Shown here: in pieces, positions 8,567-17,051 of the stretch
How positions within the stretch are numbered: position 1 is the stretch's first letter
How the letters are laid out: each line of letters starts with the position of its first letter
Source of the DNA: an uncultured Litoreibacter sp.
GTDB lineage: Bacteria > Pseudomonadota > Alphaproteobacteria > Rhodobacterales > Rhodobacteraceae
Assembly (NCBI GenBank): GCA_947504205.1
Contig: CANNGL010000003.1
Coordinates: 496,001 to 560,000 of the forward strand
Reading direction: 5' to 3'
DNA length: 64,000 bases
Notes under the pieces: generated by a model
What the model saw: the letters and a program-made list of their open reading frames with translations, nothing else
Told to the model about the DNA's origin: nothing
The model's database searches: none
Program-made: the position numbers and the translations under genes

Positions 8567-9538
8567 ATGGTGAAACCCAGAGTTCTTGTAACCCGTCGCT
8601 GGCCCGCTGCGGTCGAGGCCAAAATTGCAGACCGGTTCGATGTTGTTCTTTCTAACAATGACATTGCTTTGAAACCTGCTGAGTTTCGTCAGGCATTCAA
8701 AGATTTCGACGCGGTCCTGCCGACGGTAACGGACAAGATTGGCCCGGACGCGATGGAATTGGCGAAGCCTCGCACCAAACTACTGGCCAACTACGGTGTC
8801 GGGTACACTCATATCGACATGCCCAGTGCAGAGGCGCTTGGGATGGTTGTGACCAACACCCCTGATGTCTTGTCGGAATGTACCGCCGATCTGGCCATGA
8901 CACTTATGCTAATGGCCGCCCGGCGCGCGGGCGAAGGTGAACGGGAATTGCGTGGCGGACGTTGGACGGGGTGGCGACCAACCCATCTGGTCGGCACAAA
9001 GGTCTCCGGTAAGACACTGGGGATTGTCGGATTTGGGCGCATTGGGCAGGAAATGGCCCGCCGTGCCCACCATGGCTTCGGCATGGACATCATTGTGCAT
9101 AACCGCAGCCGCGTCGCTCCGGACGTATTGGCAAAGTACAATGCCGTCCAGGTAAATGACCTCGATGATCTGCTACCCCGCTGTGATTTCGTCTCCCTCC
9201 ATTGTCCCGGCGGGATCGAAAACCGTCACCTGATCAATTCCCGCAGGCTTGATCTGATGCGCCCAAATGCGTTTCTGATCAACACGGCGCGTGGCGAAGT
9301 CATAAATGAGTTTGACCTCGTGCAAGCGTTAACGTTCGAGACAATTGGCGGCGCGGCGTTGGATGTGTTCGATGGCGAGCCCAGAATTGCGCAGACTTTA
9401 CTCGATAGTGATCGGCTGGTGATGCTGCCTCACCTTGGCAGTGCAACCGCTGAAGCCCGCGAGGCCATGGGCTTTCGCGTCATAGACAATCTGCAAGCGT
9501 TCTTCGACGGCCAGACCCCACCCGACAGGGTTAATTGA
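8567..9538 (+). CDS. hprA: Hydroxypyruvate/glyoxylate reductase (D-2-hydroxyacid dehydrogenase)
   Basis: The protein, about 323 residues, has the D-isomer-specific 2-hydroxyacid dehydrogenase layout: catalytic domain at both ends and a central NAD(P)-binding domain with GIVGFGRIGQEMARRA. Active-site Arg is in LINTARGEVI, Glu in DVFDGEP and His in MLPHLGSAT. In this operon it should reduce hydroxypyruvate, the product of Sga, to D-glycerate. ATG at 8567 follows GAGGGGG at a normal distance; a GTG at 8561 in the same frame is an alternative. Confidence 0.9.
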   Translation: MVKPRVLVTRRWPAAVEAKIADRFDVVLSNNDIALKPAEFRQAFKDFDAVLPTVTDKIGPDAMELAKPRTKLLANYGVGYTHIDMPSAEALGMVVTNTPDVLSECTADLAMTLMLMAARRAGEGERELRGGRWTGWRPTHLVGTKVSGKTLGIVGFGRIGQEMARRAHHGFGMDIIVHNRSRVAPDVLAKYNAVQVNDLDDLLPRCDFVSLHCPGGIENRHLINSRRLDLMRPNAFLINTARGEVINEFDLVQALTFETIGGAALDVFDGEPRIAQTLLDSDRLVMLPHLGSATAEAREAMGFRVIDNLQAFFDGQTPPDRVN

Positions 9539-9622
9539 TGAGCGGGACGCGCGCTCGTTCACTTGTCGCGATCCATGAATTGTATTCCGGCCGCACAGGT
9601 CAATAGAACAAAGAGGACTAGA

Positions 9623-10915
9623 ATGAACGCCATCGATAGAACTCCCTTCTTTCAGCAGTCGTTAGAGGTCCGTGATCCCGAAATCTTTGATGCCATCCAA
9701 AAGGAGCTTGGTCGTCAGCGCGATGAAATCGAACTGATTGCTTCGGAAAACATTGTTTCGGCTGCGGTGATGGAAGCTCAAGGCTCTGTCATGACGAACA
9801 AATATGCCGAGGGATACCCCGGCCGTCGCTACTATGGCGGATGCCAGCATGTGGACGTCGCCGAAAATCTTGCGATTGATCGGGCCAAGCAGCTCTTTGG
9901 GTGTGAATTTGCCAATGTACAACCAAACTCGGGATCGCAAGCAAACCAAGGTGTGTTCCAAGCTCTCTTGCAGCCCGGTGATACCATCCTTGGGATGAAC
10001 CTGGCCTCCGGTGGGCATCTGACGCACGGAGCCGCCCCAAACCAATCAGGCAAGTGGTTCAACGCGGTGCAGTATGGTGTGCGCGAGCAAGACAACTTGA
10101 TTGATTATGAGCAGGTTCAGGCGCTGGCGACCGAACATCAGCCGAAAATGCTGATTGCAGGTGGGTCTGCCATTCCTCGCATTATTGATTTTGCTAAGAT
10201 GCGCGAGATCGCCGACAGCGTTGGGGCTTACCTTCTTGTCGACATGGCCCATTTCGCCGGTCTCGTCGCTGCGGGTGAGCATCCGTCACCGTTCCCGCAT
10301 GCGCATGCGGCTACGACCACCACACATAAAACGTTGCGTGGGCCACGTGGTGGCATGATCCTGACCAATGACGAAGCGCTGTCCAAGAAATTCAATTCTG
10401 CCATTTTCCCCGGCATTCAGGGTGGGCCACTCATGCATGTGATTGCTGCGAAAGCAGTGGCATTTGGCGAAGCGCTGCGCCCCGAGTTCAAATCTTATGT
10501 CAAACAAGTGCGTGCCAATGCCAATGCGCTTGCGGACCAATTGATCAAAGGTGGATTGGATATTGTCACCGGTGGCACAGACACGCATGTCATGTTGGTT
10601 GATCTGCGACCCAAAGGTGTCACGGGCAATATTACCGATGCCGCATTAGGACGCGCGCATATCACTACCAACAAAAACGGTATTCCGTTCGATCCGGAAA
10701 AACCTACAGTTACATCGGGCATCCGGCTTGGCACGCCTGCGGGCACAACGCGTGGTTTCGCTGAGCCCGAATTCCGTCAGATTGGCGATTGGATCATCGA
10801 GGTTGTGGACGGGCTGGCGCAGAATGGAGCAGACGCCAATGGCGAGGTTGAGCAGAAAGTTGCTAGAGAAGTGATCGAGTTCTGCCAAAGGTTCCCGATC
10901 TATATGACCCGCTGA
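9623..10915 (+). CDS. glyA: Serine hydroxymethyltransferase
   Basis: The 430-residue protein matches GlyA throughout: [27 protein letters not shown], the PLP-lysine segment [13 protein letters not shown] near residue 235, and [10 protein letters not shown] near the end. It interconverts glycine plus methylene-tetrahydrofolate with serine. The start at 9623 follows AGAGGA; an upstream in-frame ATG at 9563 would add 20 residues not found in GlyA. It closes the serine-cycle operon, after an 84-base gap that may hold its own promoter. A hairpin CTGACC/GGTCAG spans its stop codon. Confidence 0.95.
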   Translation: MNAIDRTPFFQQSLEVRDPEIFDAIQKELGRQRDEIELIASENIVSAAVMEAQGSVMTNKYAEGYPGRRYYGGCQHVDVAENLAIDRAKQLFGCEFANVQPNSGSQANQGVFQALLQPGDTILGMNLASGGHLTHGAAPNQSGKWFNAVQYGVREQDNLIDYEQVQALATEHQPKMLIAGGSAIPRIIDFAKMREIADSVGAYLLVDMAHFAGLVAAGEHPSPFPHAHAATTTTHKTLRGPRGGMILTNDEALSKKFNSAIFPGIQGGPLMHVIAAKAVAFGEALRPEFKSYVKQVRANANALADQLIKGGLDIVTGGTDTHVMLVDLRPKGVTGNITDAALGRAHITTNKNGIPFDPEKPTVTSGIRLGTPAGTTRGFAEPEFRQIGDWIIEVVDGLAQNGADANGEVEQKVAREVIEFCQRFPIYMTR

Positions 10916-10928
10916 CCTGAAGCTCTGG

Positions 10929-11822
10929 TCAGGGTCTCTCGAGGATGTAATCTGGTTGAATGCCCGAGGTCGCAATCGGACCATCAACATCGGAGCCTCC
11001 GAAAAAGCCGTATCCGGCAATCAACGCTGATTTCACGCCAGCGGTCTGGGCGCCCAGGATATCAGTATGGAGGCTGTCGCCCACCATCACCACCCGCTCT
11101 GGATCCTGCGGACCCAGTTGTTTGAAAGCCAGATCAAAGATGTTTTGAAATGGTTTCCCGAAGAAGCGGGGCATGACCCCGGTGCGGTCCGCCAGCCGAT
11201 GTGCATAGCTTCCGGGTTCGGTTGAAAAACCGGTCTCGCGCGGGGCGACGATATCTGGGTTGCCGACGTAAACCGGGCGTGGGTTTCGGGCGATCGAAGC
11301 CTCTAGCAAAGCTTGCCGTTCCTCGGTCCACGCTGCACTACCCAGCAACAAAAAGGCCTCTGCTGCGTCATAGGGTGAGGGGTCTTCAGCAAGGTAAGTC
11401 ACGTCGAGGGTCTCGATGTCTTCTCGCCCGAGACTTTCGGTCGCCATCAATCCCCACTCCCGAGGACTTTCTTCGCGAAGTGCGTGAAGCACGGTTTTTC
11501 GGCTCGTGATGATGTCTTCTGAAGCGAATTCGTATCCGAGGCCGGCATACTTCTTGATCAGATTGGCATGAGGAAACCCGGCTGCGTTCGATACCACCAG
11601 AACGCGTTTTCCGCGCCTCTGCAGGCCCGCGACGCGTTCTGGCACGCCTTCGATCGCCGTTTCGCCGATATTGAGCACGCCGAACGCGTCCAACAGAAAT
11701 ACATCCACGTCGTCGGCAATAGAATCCAGATTTTCAAGCCGGATACAGGGCGCTGATCGCTGGACCTCTGGCAAGCGATGACGAACCGCTTCGTAGGCGG
11801 AAAAAGCCTCTTCTCGTTTCAA
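10929..11822 (-). CDS. HAD-superfamily hydrolase (class IIA, NagD-like) of the phosphonate transport operon
   Basis: HAD motif I is FLLDAFGVLNIGE, where the first Asp is the nucleophile but the usual second Asp is Phe-Gly-Val spaced differently; motif II is VVSNAAG, the Lys is in FFGKPFQNIF and motif IV is VMVGDSLHTDILGA. The C2-type cap between motifs II and III fits class IIA phosphatases. The start is uncertain: I use the TTG at 11822 that overlaps the phnE stop (297 residues); an ATG at 11855 is possible. Last gene of phnC-phnE-phnE-HAD, so it probably dephosphorylates an imported organophosphate or phosphonate product; substrate unknown. Confidence 0.75.
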   Translation of the reverse strand: MKREEAFSAYEAVRHRLPEVQRSAPCIRLENLDSIADDVDVFLLDAFGVLNIGETAIEGVPERVAGLQRRGKRVLVVSNAAGFPHANLIKKYAGLGYEFASEDIITSRKTVLHALREESPREWGLMATESLGREDIETLDVTYLAEDPSPYDAAEAFLLLGSAAWTEERQALLEASIARNPRPVYVGNPDIVAPRETGFSTEPGSYAHRLADRTGVMPRFFGKPFQNIFDLAFKQLGPQDPERVVMVGDSLHTDILGAQTAGVKSALIAGYGFFGGSDVDGPIATSGIQPDYILERP

Positions 11823-12634
11823 ATGATTGCTGCTCGCACTTTGGCCGAGACCCATTCTGAGATCACCACAGCCGCCAGGATCACCAGCAGGATCAGAGAA
11901 ACCTGTGGCCACGCCAGAACGTTAAGAGAGGAGGAAAGTTGCAGGCCGATACCGCCTGCACCCACCAGTCCCAGAACCGTCGATTCACGTATGTTGATGT
12001 CCCAGCGGAACACGGCAATTCCGGCAAAAGCTGGCATGATCTGCGGCACGATCCCGTATGCCATGATCTGCCATCGGGACGCTCCGGTCGCTGTGATCGC
12101 CTCAACCTGCGTCGTGTCGATCTCCTCGATCGCCTCATATAGCAGCTTGGCACAGAAACCGATGGATCGGATCGCAATCGCAATCACTCCGGCAAAAACG
12201 CCGGGCCCGATTATCGCGATGAGCAAAAGCGCCCAGATCAGGGAGTTGATTGACCGGGTCGACACAATGATCAGCAGCGCGATGGGCCGGATCAACAGCA
12301 ACGAAGGTGTGGTATTGCGGGCGGCCAGAAATGCTATCGGCACAGCCATGATCAGAGCGATGATTGTTCCCAGCGTCGCGATATTCAGCGTGTCCCAGAT
12401 AGGCTTGCCCAGCTGCGTGATGTATTCCCACTTTGGCGGTGTCGCACGGCTCCAGATGTCTTGAGTAATGCGAGGGGCATCCCAGACGAAGAACCACGTG
12501 GTCGCCTCCGAGATTTGCTGCCAGCAATAGGCGAAGATGGCGATCCCGATAAGCCACAGGGCCCAGTGACTCAGGCTTTCGCGCTGAGTGCGACGCTGCC
12601 AAAGTTTCAGGCTACCACTCTCGCGCACTGGCAT
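11819..12634 (-). CDS. phnE: Phosphonate-type ABC transporter permease PhnE (second copy)
   Basis: This 271-residue integral membrane protein has about six hydrophobic segments and the ABC-permease EAA-like loop EAITATGASRWQIMAYGIVPQIMP, here split as EAITATGASRWQ and IMAYGIVPQIMP, followed by [21 protein letters not shown], a hallmark of PhnE proteins (core: [15 protein letters not shown]). It starts exactly at the stop codon of the first phnE copy and probably pairs with it as a heterodimeric channel. Confidence 0.9.
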   Translation of the reverse strand: MPVRESGSLKLWQRRTQRESLSHWALWLIGIAIFAYCWQQISEATTWFFVWDAPRITQDIWSRATPPKWEYITQLGKPIWDTLNIATLGTIIALIMAVPIAFLAARNTTPSLLLIRPIALLIIVSTRSINSLIWALLLIAIIGPGVFAGVIAIAIRSIGFCAKLLYEAIEEIDTTQVEAITATGASRWQIMAYGIVPQIMPAFAGIAVFRWDINIRESTVLGLVGAGGIGLQLSSSLNVLAWPQVSLILLVILAAVVISEWVSAKVRAAII

Positions 12635-13452
12635 TATTGAACCCTCGCACGGATGATCCCGGACAGATATTCCAGAGCCATAACAATTACGATGATAGTA
12701 ATAAGGATCGCTGCCGCCGTATCATACTCATAACGGTCAAACGCAGTGTTCAGCGTGGCCCCGATACCGCCTGCGCCGACAAGCCCAAGAATGGCGCTCT
12801 CACGAAAGTTGATGTCGAGACGATAAATGCTGAGGCCGATCAAACGCGGCATGACCTGAGGTTGAACGCCATAGTTGATCCACTGCATCCAACGGGCACC
12901 GGAAGCCTTGATGGCCTCTGCCTGGACGCGATCCATGCTCTCGATGTCTTCAGCCAGCAGCTTGGAGAGAAACCCGATCGTGGCAAAGCTCAGTGTCAGG
13001 AAACCAGCCAGAGGGCCAAAGCCAAAGATGGCGACCAACAGGATTGCCACGATAATCTCTTGCAGCGCCCGTGAGATCGCGATGATCCCGCGACATATGA
13101 GATAGATCGGCAGCGGAGCTACGTTGCGTGCAGCACCTAGGGCAATTGGGATCGAGATAGCGATCCCGACGACCGAGGATGCGATGGTCATAACAATGCT
13201 TTCGACCATGCCGTCCCAAATATCGCTGGAGCGCGAGGTGAAATCGGGGCTGGTGAAGGCAAGGATGAACTGCTTGCCGCGCTCAAGTCCTTCGTAGACC
13301 CTCGACCAGTTCACCTCGATCGTCATGAAGGCGGCAACCAAATATGCGGCAAAGCCCAAGATCAGCAGCCAGCGCAGCCCCGCGTTCTTGACGAATGGAG
13401 GTTTTTTCCACGGTTGGCCTATAGGAGGTGTGAAAGCGTCTTGCCCGCTCAT
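12634..13452 (-). CDS. phnE: Phosphonate-type ABC transporter permease PhnE (first copy)
   Basis: The 272-residue inner-membrane permease has the [20 protein letters not shown] coupling loop and the PhnE signature [17 protein letters not shown]. It overlaps phnC by 4 bases (ATGA) and abuts the second phnE. Tandem phnE genes are usual in alphaproteobacterial phosphonate and phosphite uptake operons. No C-P lyase genes (phnG-M) are in the window, so the substrate could be a phosphonate, phosphite or a phosphate ester. Confidence 0.9.
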   Translation of the reverse strand: MSGQDAFTPPIGQPWKKPPFVKNAGLRWLLILGFAAYLVAAFMTIEVNWSRVYEGLERGKQFILAFTSPDFTSRSSDIWDGMVESIVMTIASSVVGIAISIPIALGAARNVAPLPIYLICRGIIAISRALQEIIVAILLVAIFGFGPLAGFLTLSFATIGFLSKLLAEDIESMDRVQAEAIKASGARWMQWINYGVQPQVMPRLIGLSIYRLDINFRESAILGLVGAGGIGATLNTAFDRYEYDTAAAILITIIVIVMALEYLSGIIRARVQ

Positions 13453-14243
13453 TCGGCGGCCTCGACATCATCTTCTTCCTCGACCTTTTCGATGGTCGCT
13501 TCCCAGTCTTCCTCGCCGTAAATCTCGGTCAATTTATCAGGCGTCAGACCTTCAGGGGGCCCGTCATAGACCATCGCACCCAGCCGTAAGCCGATGACGC
13601 GCTGCACGAACATCTGTGCGAGAGCCACGTCGTGAATATTGATGATTGCGGCAAGGCCACGCTCTCTGCACAGCTCGCAAATCAAACGCATGATTTGTCG
13701 TGAAGTCTTCGGGTCGAGCGAAGCCGTGGGTTCATCGACCAGCAACAGCGCTGGATTCTGTATCAGTGCGCGACAGATACCAACCCTTTGGCGCTGACCT
13801 CCAGACAGCTCATCCGCGCGTTTGTCCGCCATATGCGCGAGGCCCACTCGGTCGAGCAGGCGGAATGCCTCGTCCACGTCTTGTTGTGGATACCTACGCA
13901 AGAAGCTGCGCCAGAACCCGACATAACCCAAGCGGCCGGACAGTACATTTTCCATCACGGTCAGGCGCTCAACCAGTGCGTATTCCTGAAAGATCATGCC
14001 CATGCGTCGACGCTCTCTTCTCAGAGCGCCAGCAGACAGGCCGGTCAGTTCGGTACCATCCAAATAAACATTGCCGGACGTCGGTTCCACCAAGCGGTTG
14101 ATACACCGTATCAAAGTGGATTTGCCCGCACCAGATGGGCCGATAAGAGCGAGCACTTGCCCTTCGGGTATTTCCAGATCCACGGCTTTAAGTGCCTGAT
14201 CGCCCGTCTTGTAGGTCTTCACCAGCTTCTCAAGCCGCAGCAT
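13449..14243 (-). CDS. phnC: Phosphonate-type ABC transporter ATP-binding protein PhnC
   Basis: The 264-residue ATPase has Walker [11 protein letters not shown], signature [15 protein letters not shown], Walker [13 protein letters not shown] and switch histidine in [10 protein letters not shown]. The region [20 protein letters not shown] is characteristic of PhnC. It energises uptake through the two PhnE proteins. It is separated from phnD by a hairpin and starts the tightly overlapping part of the operon. The acidic C-terminal tail ([10 protein letters not shown]) is unusual but of unknown meaning. Confidence 0.93.
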   Translation of the reverse strand: MLRLEKLVKTYKTGDQALKAVDLEIPEGQVLALIGPSGAGKSTLIRCINRLVEPTSGNVYLDGTELTGLSAGALRRERRRMGMIFQEYALVERLTVMENVLSGRLGYVGFWRSFLRRYPQQDVDEAFRLLDRVGLAHMADKRADELSGGQRQRVGICRALIQNPALLLVDEPTASLDPKTSRQIMRLICELCRERGLAAIINIHDVALAQMFVQRVIGLRLGAMVYDGPPEGLTPDKLTEIYGEEDWEATIEKVEEEDDVEAAE

Positions 14244-14276
14244 GAAAGCCTCCCCGCCCCAGTTTTTCTTGGAAAA

Positions 14277-14297
14277 GGCGGGCCGATACGGCCCGCC
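14277..14297 (-). terminator. Hairpin between phnD and phnC
   Basis: GGCGGGCC (14277-14284) and GGCCCGCC (14290-14297) form a perfect 8-bp GC stem with a 5-base loop, followed on the minus strand by CCTTTTCC. Such a stem after a binding-protein gene usually causes partial termination or protects the upstream message, so that PhnD is made in excess over the membrane parts. Confidence 0.65.
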
Positions 14298-14308
14298 CGA
14301 TCAGTTTC

Positions 14309-15283
14309 TTATTGGCAGGCGTAGCTTACGCCATTGGCCGAGTCGATCTTGCGGATCACATCCCAGAATTCCTTGTAGGTCATCTCCAAGAACTGGCCTT
14401 CGTTGGACTTCTCGAACTCAGCCTGAAGCGATGTGCCTTCCCACTCGAAGTTGAAAAACGCGTTGCGGATCTTCTCCTTCAGTTCGGGCTTGAGGTTGTA
14501 AACAGTCCCAAACCCCGTGGTTGGGAAGGTCTGTGATTTGTAGACCACCTTCACATCATCGGCCTTGATCACATCACGACTGATCATCCGCGACTTGACC
14601 GAGTTTGCGATGGATGCGGCCATGTAGTCCTTGTTCGCAACGCCAAGGATCGAGTTATCGTGCTTGCCCGAGAAAACAGGCTCGAAGTCACGATCAGGAA
14701 GCATATCGAAGTCGCCCTTTAGAATCGCGGACGGTGCCTTGAAGCCAGAGTTGGATGTTGGTGAGGTAAAGGCCAATTGCTTGCCCTTGATGTCTTCGAC
14801 TTTTTCGATTCCGGACCCAGGATATGTGATGATCTCCATCTCATAACCAAAATTCCCATCCTTGGACGCCATGATGGTGAATGGGTTGAAGCCCGCACAA
14901 TTCACGGCCAGCGGATTGGAGCCCGTGTTAAAGCCCGCAATATGCAGACGCCCGGACCGCATCGCCTCAATTTGGGCCGCGTTGTTTTGTACCGGAAAGA
15001 AGACGACGGACTTGCCAGTTTCGTTTTCAAGATGGGTCAAGAAGTCTGACCAGGCAGTCTTGTAGACAGCCGGGTCTTCGACCGGGGTATAAGCAAAAAT
15101 AAGTGTATCGGGATCAATTTGATCCGCTGGATCTGTTGGGGTGTCCGCAAGCAGATCACCATCGACGTCACAAAAACGCTCGTCGAGATCACCGCGCGGG
15201 CAGTCTTGTGCAGAAGCTGAACCGGCAAAGCCAAAGCTCAATGCGATAGCTGCGCTAGACAGAAGTAGAGTTAGTGATTTCAT
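14309..15283 (-). CDS. phnD: Phosphonate-type ABC transporter substrate-binding protein PhnD
   Basis: A 324-residue periplasmic protein with a Sec signal peptide (hydrophobic stretch then GSASAQ cleavage region, about residue 25). The PhnD family pattern is clear: LIFAYTPVEDPAVYKTAW, FPVQNNAAQIEAMRSGRLHI and FTSPTSNSGFKAP, the helix start that binds the phosphonate group. An extra N-terminal insert contains two cysteines and an Asp-rich CDVDGDLLADTPTDP stretch resembling a calcium-binding loop, not found in E. coli PhnD. It is the first gene of the operon. Confidence 0.9.
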   Translation of the reverse strand: MKSLTLLLSSAAIALSFGFAGSASAQDCPRGDLDERFCDVDGDLLADTPTDPADQIDPDTLIFAYTPVEDPAVYKTAWSDFLTHLENETGKSVVFFPVQNNAAQIEAMRSGRLHIAGFNTGSNPLAVNCAGFNPFTIMASKDGNFGYEMEIITYPGSGIEKVEDIKGKQLAFTSPTSNSGFKAPSAILKGDFDMLPDRDFEPVFSGKHDNSILGVANKDYMAASIANSVKSRMISRDVIKADDVKVVYKSQTFPTTGFGTVYNLKPELKEKIRNAFFNFEWEGTSLQAEFEKSNEGQFLEMTYKEFWDVIRKIDSANGVSYACQ

Positions 15284-15343
15284 TATTTCAATCCTCCCAG
15301 ACCCAAACGCTAGGATGAAACCGACGGATTCACAAAGATTATT

Positions 15344-16006
15344 TTAGCTTATCAACGCCGAGCACCAATCATCGTGCCAATCACTAAAGATTATTGCGGG
15401 GTGCGGTTCAGTGAGTTGGGCATTTAGATACCCCCCTGAAAACAGTATGAAGGGGATATTCGCGTTCCGTGCTGTTGCCTGATCAACGGTGCTGTCGCCT
15501 ACATAAACTGTGTCGGTTATGTCGCCGCCCAGCGTAGCAATCACTTGTGTGAGCGGGGTCGGATCGGGCTTCTTTGGAACGCCATGTACCGCACCAGAAA
15601 TCACCTCGAAATATTGATCAATCTGCAAAGCAGTACAGATTTCTTTCGCAGTATCAGCGGGCTTGTTCGTGCAGATCGCAAGTTTGATGCCTCGACCCCG
15701 AAACGACTCAAGGCAGCTTATCACTCCGGGGTAAGGCTCGGTTCGGCTAAATGGATCAGCGTTATAGCTTTCGACAAACTGTTCCAAAGCCTTCTGATGC
15801 AACGCGTTCTCTACGCCCCCGGTGGCGTTCAGACTGCGCTCCACCAGCTTTTCAACACCATTGCCGACGAAAGATGTCACTGTTTCTATATCAAGTTCAG
15901 GACGCCCATTACTCCGAAGCACGACATTGATTGCCGCATGGATATCGGGGGCGCTATGCACCAGCGTGCCGTCAAGATCGAAGACGATATGTCGTACGCT
16001 GGCCAT
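15344..16006 (-). CDS. gph: Phosphoglycolate phosphatase (HAD family)
   Basis: The 220-residue protein shows HAD motif I VFDLDGTLVHS, the FVGNGVEKLVERSL cap segment typical of Gph, motif II ICTNKP, Lys in KKPDPTPL and motif IV YVGDSTVDQATARNA. Gph hydrolyses 2-phosphoglycolate to glycolate, a salvage step after oxygenation reactions or DNA repair. ATG at 16006 fits the family start; an in-frame TTG at 16039 would add 11 residues. It follows the histidine phosphatase gene in the same direction. Confidence 0.82.
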   Translation of the reverse strand: MASVRHIVFDLDGTLVHSAPDIHAAINVVLRSNGRPELDIETVTSFVGNGVEKLVERSLNATGGVENALHQKALEQFVESYNADPFSRTEPYPGVISCLESFRGRGIKLAICTNKPADTAKEICTALQIDQYFEVISGAVHGVPKKPDPTPLTQVIATLGGDITDTVYVGDSTVDQATARNANIPFILFSGGYLNAQLTEPHPAIIFSDWHDDWCSALIS

Positions 16007-16043
16007 CACGACCGATGGCCTCGGCGACCCTTTGGACACAAGA

Positions 16044-16649
16044 TCATTCGACCGCTCTTGAGCGATGCAGCGTCTCGAGCGATTGCCAGCTTTGCATGGG
16101 CGCGCTGTCTAAATTCTCGAATTCAAAATAACACCCGCCACCCGGAAGTTGGTCGTATTCGCGGCTGATCGGCAATCCGGCCAGATGGCAATACAACAAT
16201 GTTCCGACGGCCCCGTGGCCCACAAAAAGAATGGGCCCGTTTGGAAAGTCTGATCGTGCTTGCCGAACTTCGGAAACGATACGGGTTTGCGCGTCTATTG
16301 CTGTCTCCCAGCCGCGAACACTTCTTGTTGGTTCGGAGAAAAACTGATCCGCCGTCGCTTCGAATTCTTCAGACGGCAGATATCCCGTGGCACTGCGGTC
16401 ATTTTCGTGCATCGCTTCACGGATTACCATTTCGCACCCGATTTTGCCGCTAAGAAGGGATGAGGTCTCGACCGCTTTGGTTTCAGCGCTTGAGATGACC
16501 ACACTCATTCCGTCAAGTGCGCCTGAGTCTGCCAGCGCTACTATGCGTTGGCGACCAATGTCGTTCAGACCCCACTTGGTGATATCTTCGTCAGGGTCGA
16601 TCAAGACCTGAGGGTGCGACAGATAGATGTTACGGACAGACATAGGCAC
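16044..16649 (-). CDS. Histidine phosphatase superfamily protein with altered RHG motif
   Basis: The 201-residue protein keeps most of the phosphoglycerate-mutase-like fold: WGLNDIGRQRI, VVISSAETKAVETSSLL (the usual SxxxRxxET region with Lys for Arg), an acidic EAMHEND region, and the second histidine in LFVGHGAVGTLL. The first motif reads IYLSHPQV instead of RHG, so the nucleophile His is present but the preceding Arg is Ser. Substrate unknown. It borders the element: the disrupted tRNA lies 32 bases upstream. Confidence 0.75.
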   Translation of the reverse strand: MPMSVRNIYLSHPQVLIDPDEDITKWGLNDIGRQRIVALADSGALDGMSVVISSAETKAVETSSLLSGKIGCEMVIREAMHENDRSATGYLPSEEFEATADQFFSEPTRSVRGWETAIDAQTRIVSEVRQARSDFPNGPILFVGHGAVGTLLYCHLAGLPISREYDQLPGGGCYFEFENLDSAPMQSWQSLETLHRSRAVE

Positions 16650-16681
16650 ATCTATTCATTTGGGGATGGTTAGCTTGTTGT

Positions 16682-16727
16682 TGGTGCCGCTGAAGGGACT
16701 CGAACCCCCGACCCCATCATTACGAAT
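16682..16727 (-). pseudogene. 3' half of a split tRNA-Thr(CGT) gene
   Basis: The minus strand gives the anticodon loop, 3' anticodon stem, variable loop, T arm with TTCGAGT, acceptor strand CAGCGGC and ACCA of a threonine tRNA. There is no D arm: upstream of the anticodon loop the sequence turns into unrelated DNA. The missing 38-base 5' half is at 29150-29187. Joining the two across the shared core gives a well-formed 76-base tRNA, so this is host tRNA displaced by integration. Confidence 0.88.
16720..16727. other. Attachment core, left end
   Basis: TTACGAAT, the anticodon-loop sequence of tRNA-Thr on the minus strand. The bases on either side differ from the right-hand copy, so the identical core is exactly 8 bases. 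Confidence 0.82.
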
Positions 16728-16869
16728 TGTTTGGCGGTTTTGGTGGACCGAGTTGCATGCTGGCGCACCGCACCCGCTCAATCCTTACAAAACTCTGGTA
16801 CAAAACGCAAATTTCTAGTCTTGATCTTGCACGGCGTCGCACCCGCCCGTCACTGATTGCACCCCGCTC

Positions 16870-16910
16870 CCCTACTAATCCCCTACAAATCTCGGATTGC
16901 CCTACTAATC
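16870..16910. repeat. Candidate integrase arm-type sites, left arm
   Basis: Three near-identical direct repeats CCCTACTAATC (16870), CCCTACAAATC (16881) and CCCTACTAATC (16900) lie about 150 bases inside the left core; a looser CCCTACACC follows at 16961. The same CCCTACTA unit occurs twice near the right end. This matches arm-type integrase sites of lambda-like attP. The remaining gap to the methyltransferase gene (16911-17051) shows no gene. Confidence 0.6.
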
Positions 16911-17051
16911 CGACAAAGGCCTGTGGCGGGGAGGCTCCTAGCCCACTCGCTTTTATCACCCCCTACACCCCACCCCAAGCACGGCGACAGCAGGACTAGG
17001 CGGGGGTAGGCCCTCTCCCGGTGAGGCCTCTTTGGAGCAAGGGGACCTTTT

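Noticed and set aside
3300-10915. Proof of methylotrophy
   Set aside because: Key C1 genes (mtdA, fch, ppc, glycerate kinase, methanol or methylamine oxidation) are not in the window.
10929-15283. Complete phosphonate degradation (C-P lyase) operon
   Set aside because: Only transport genes and a HAD hydrolase are present; no phnG-M, phnX or phnW is seen.
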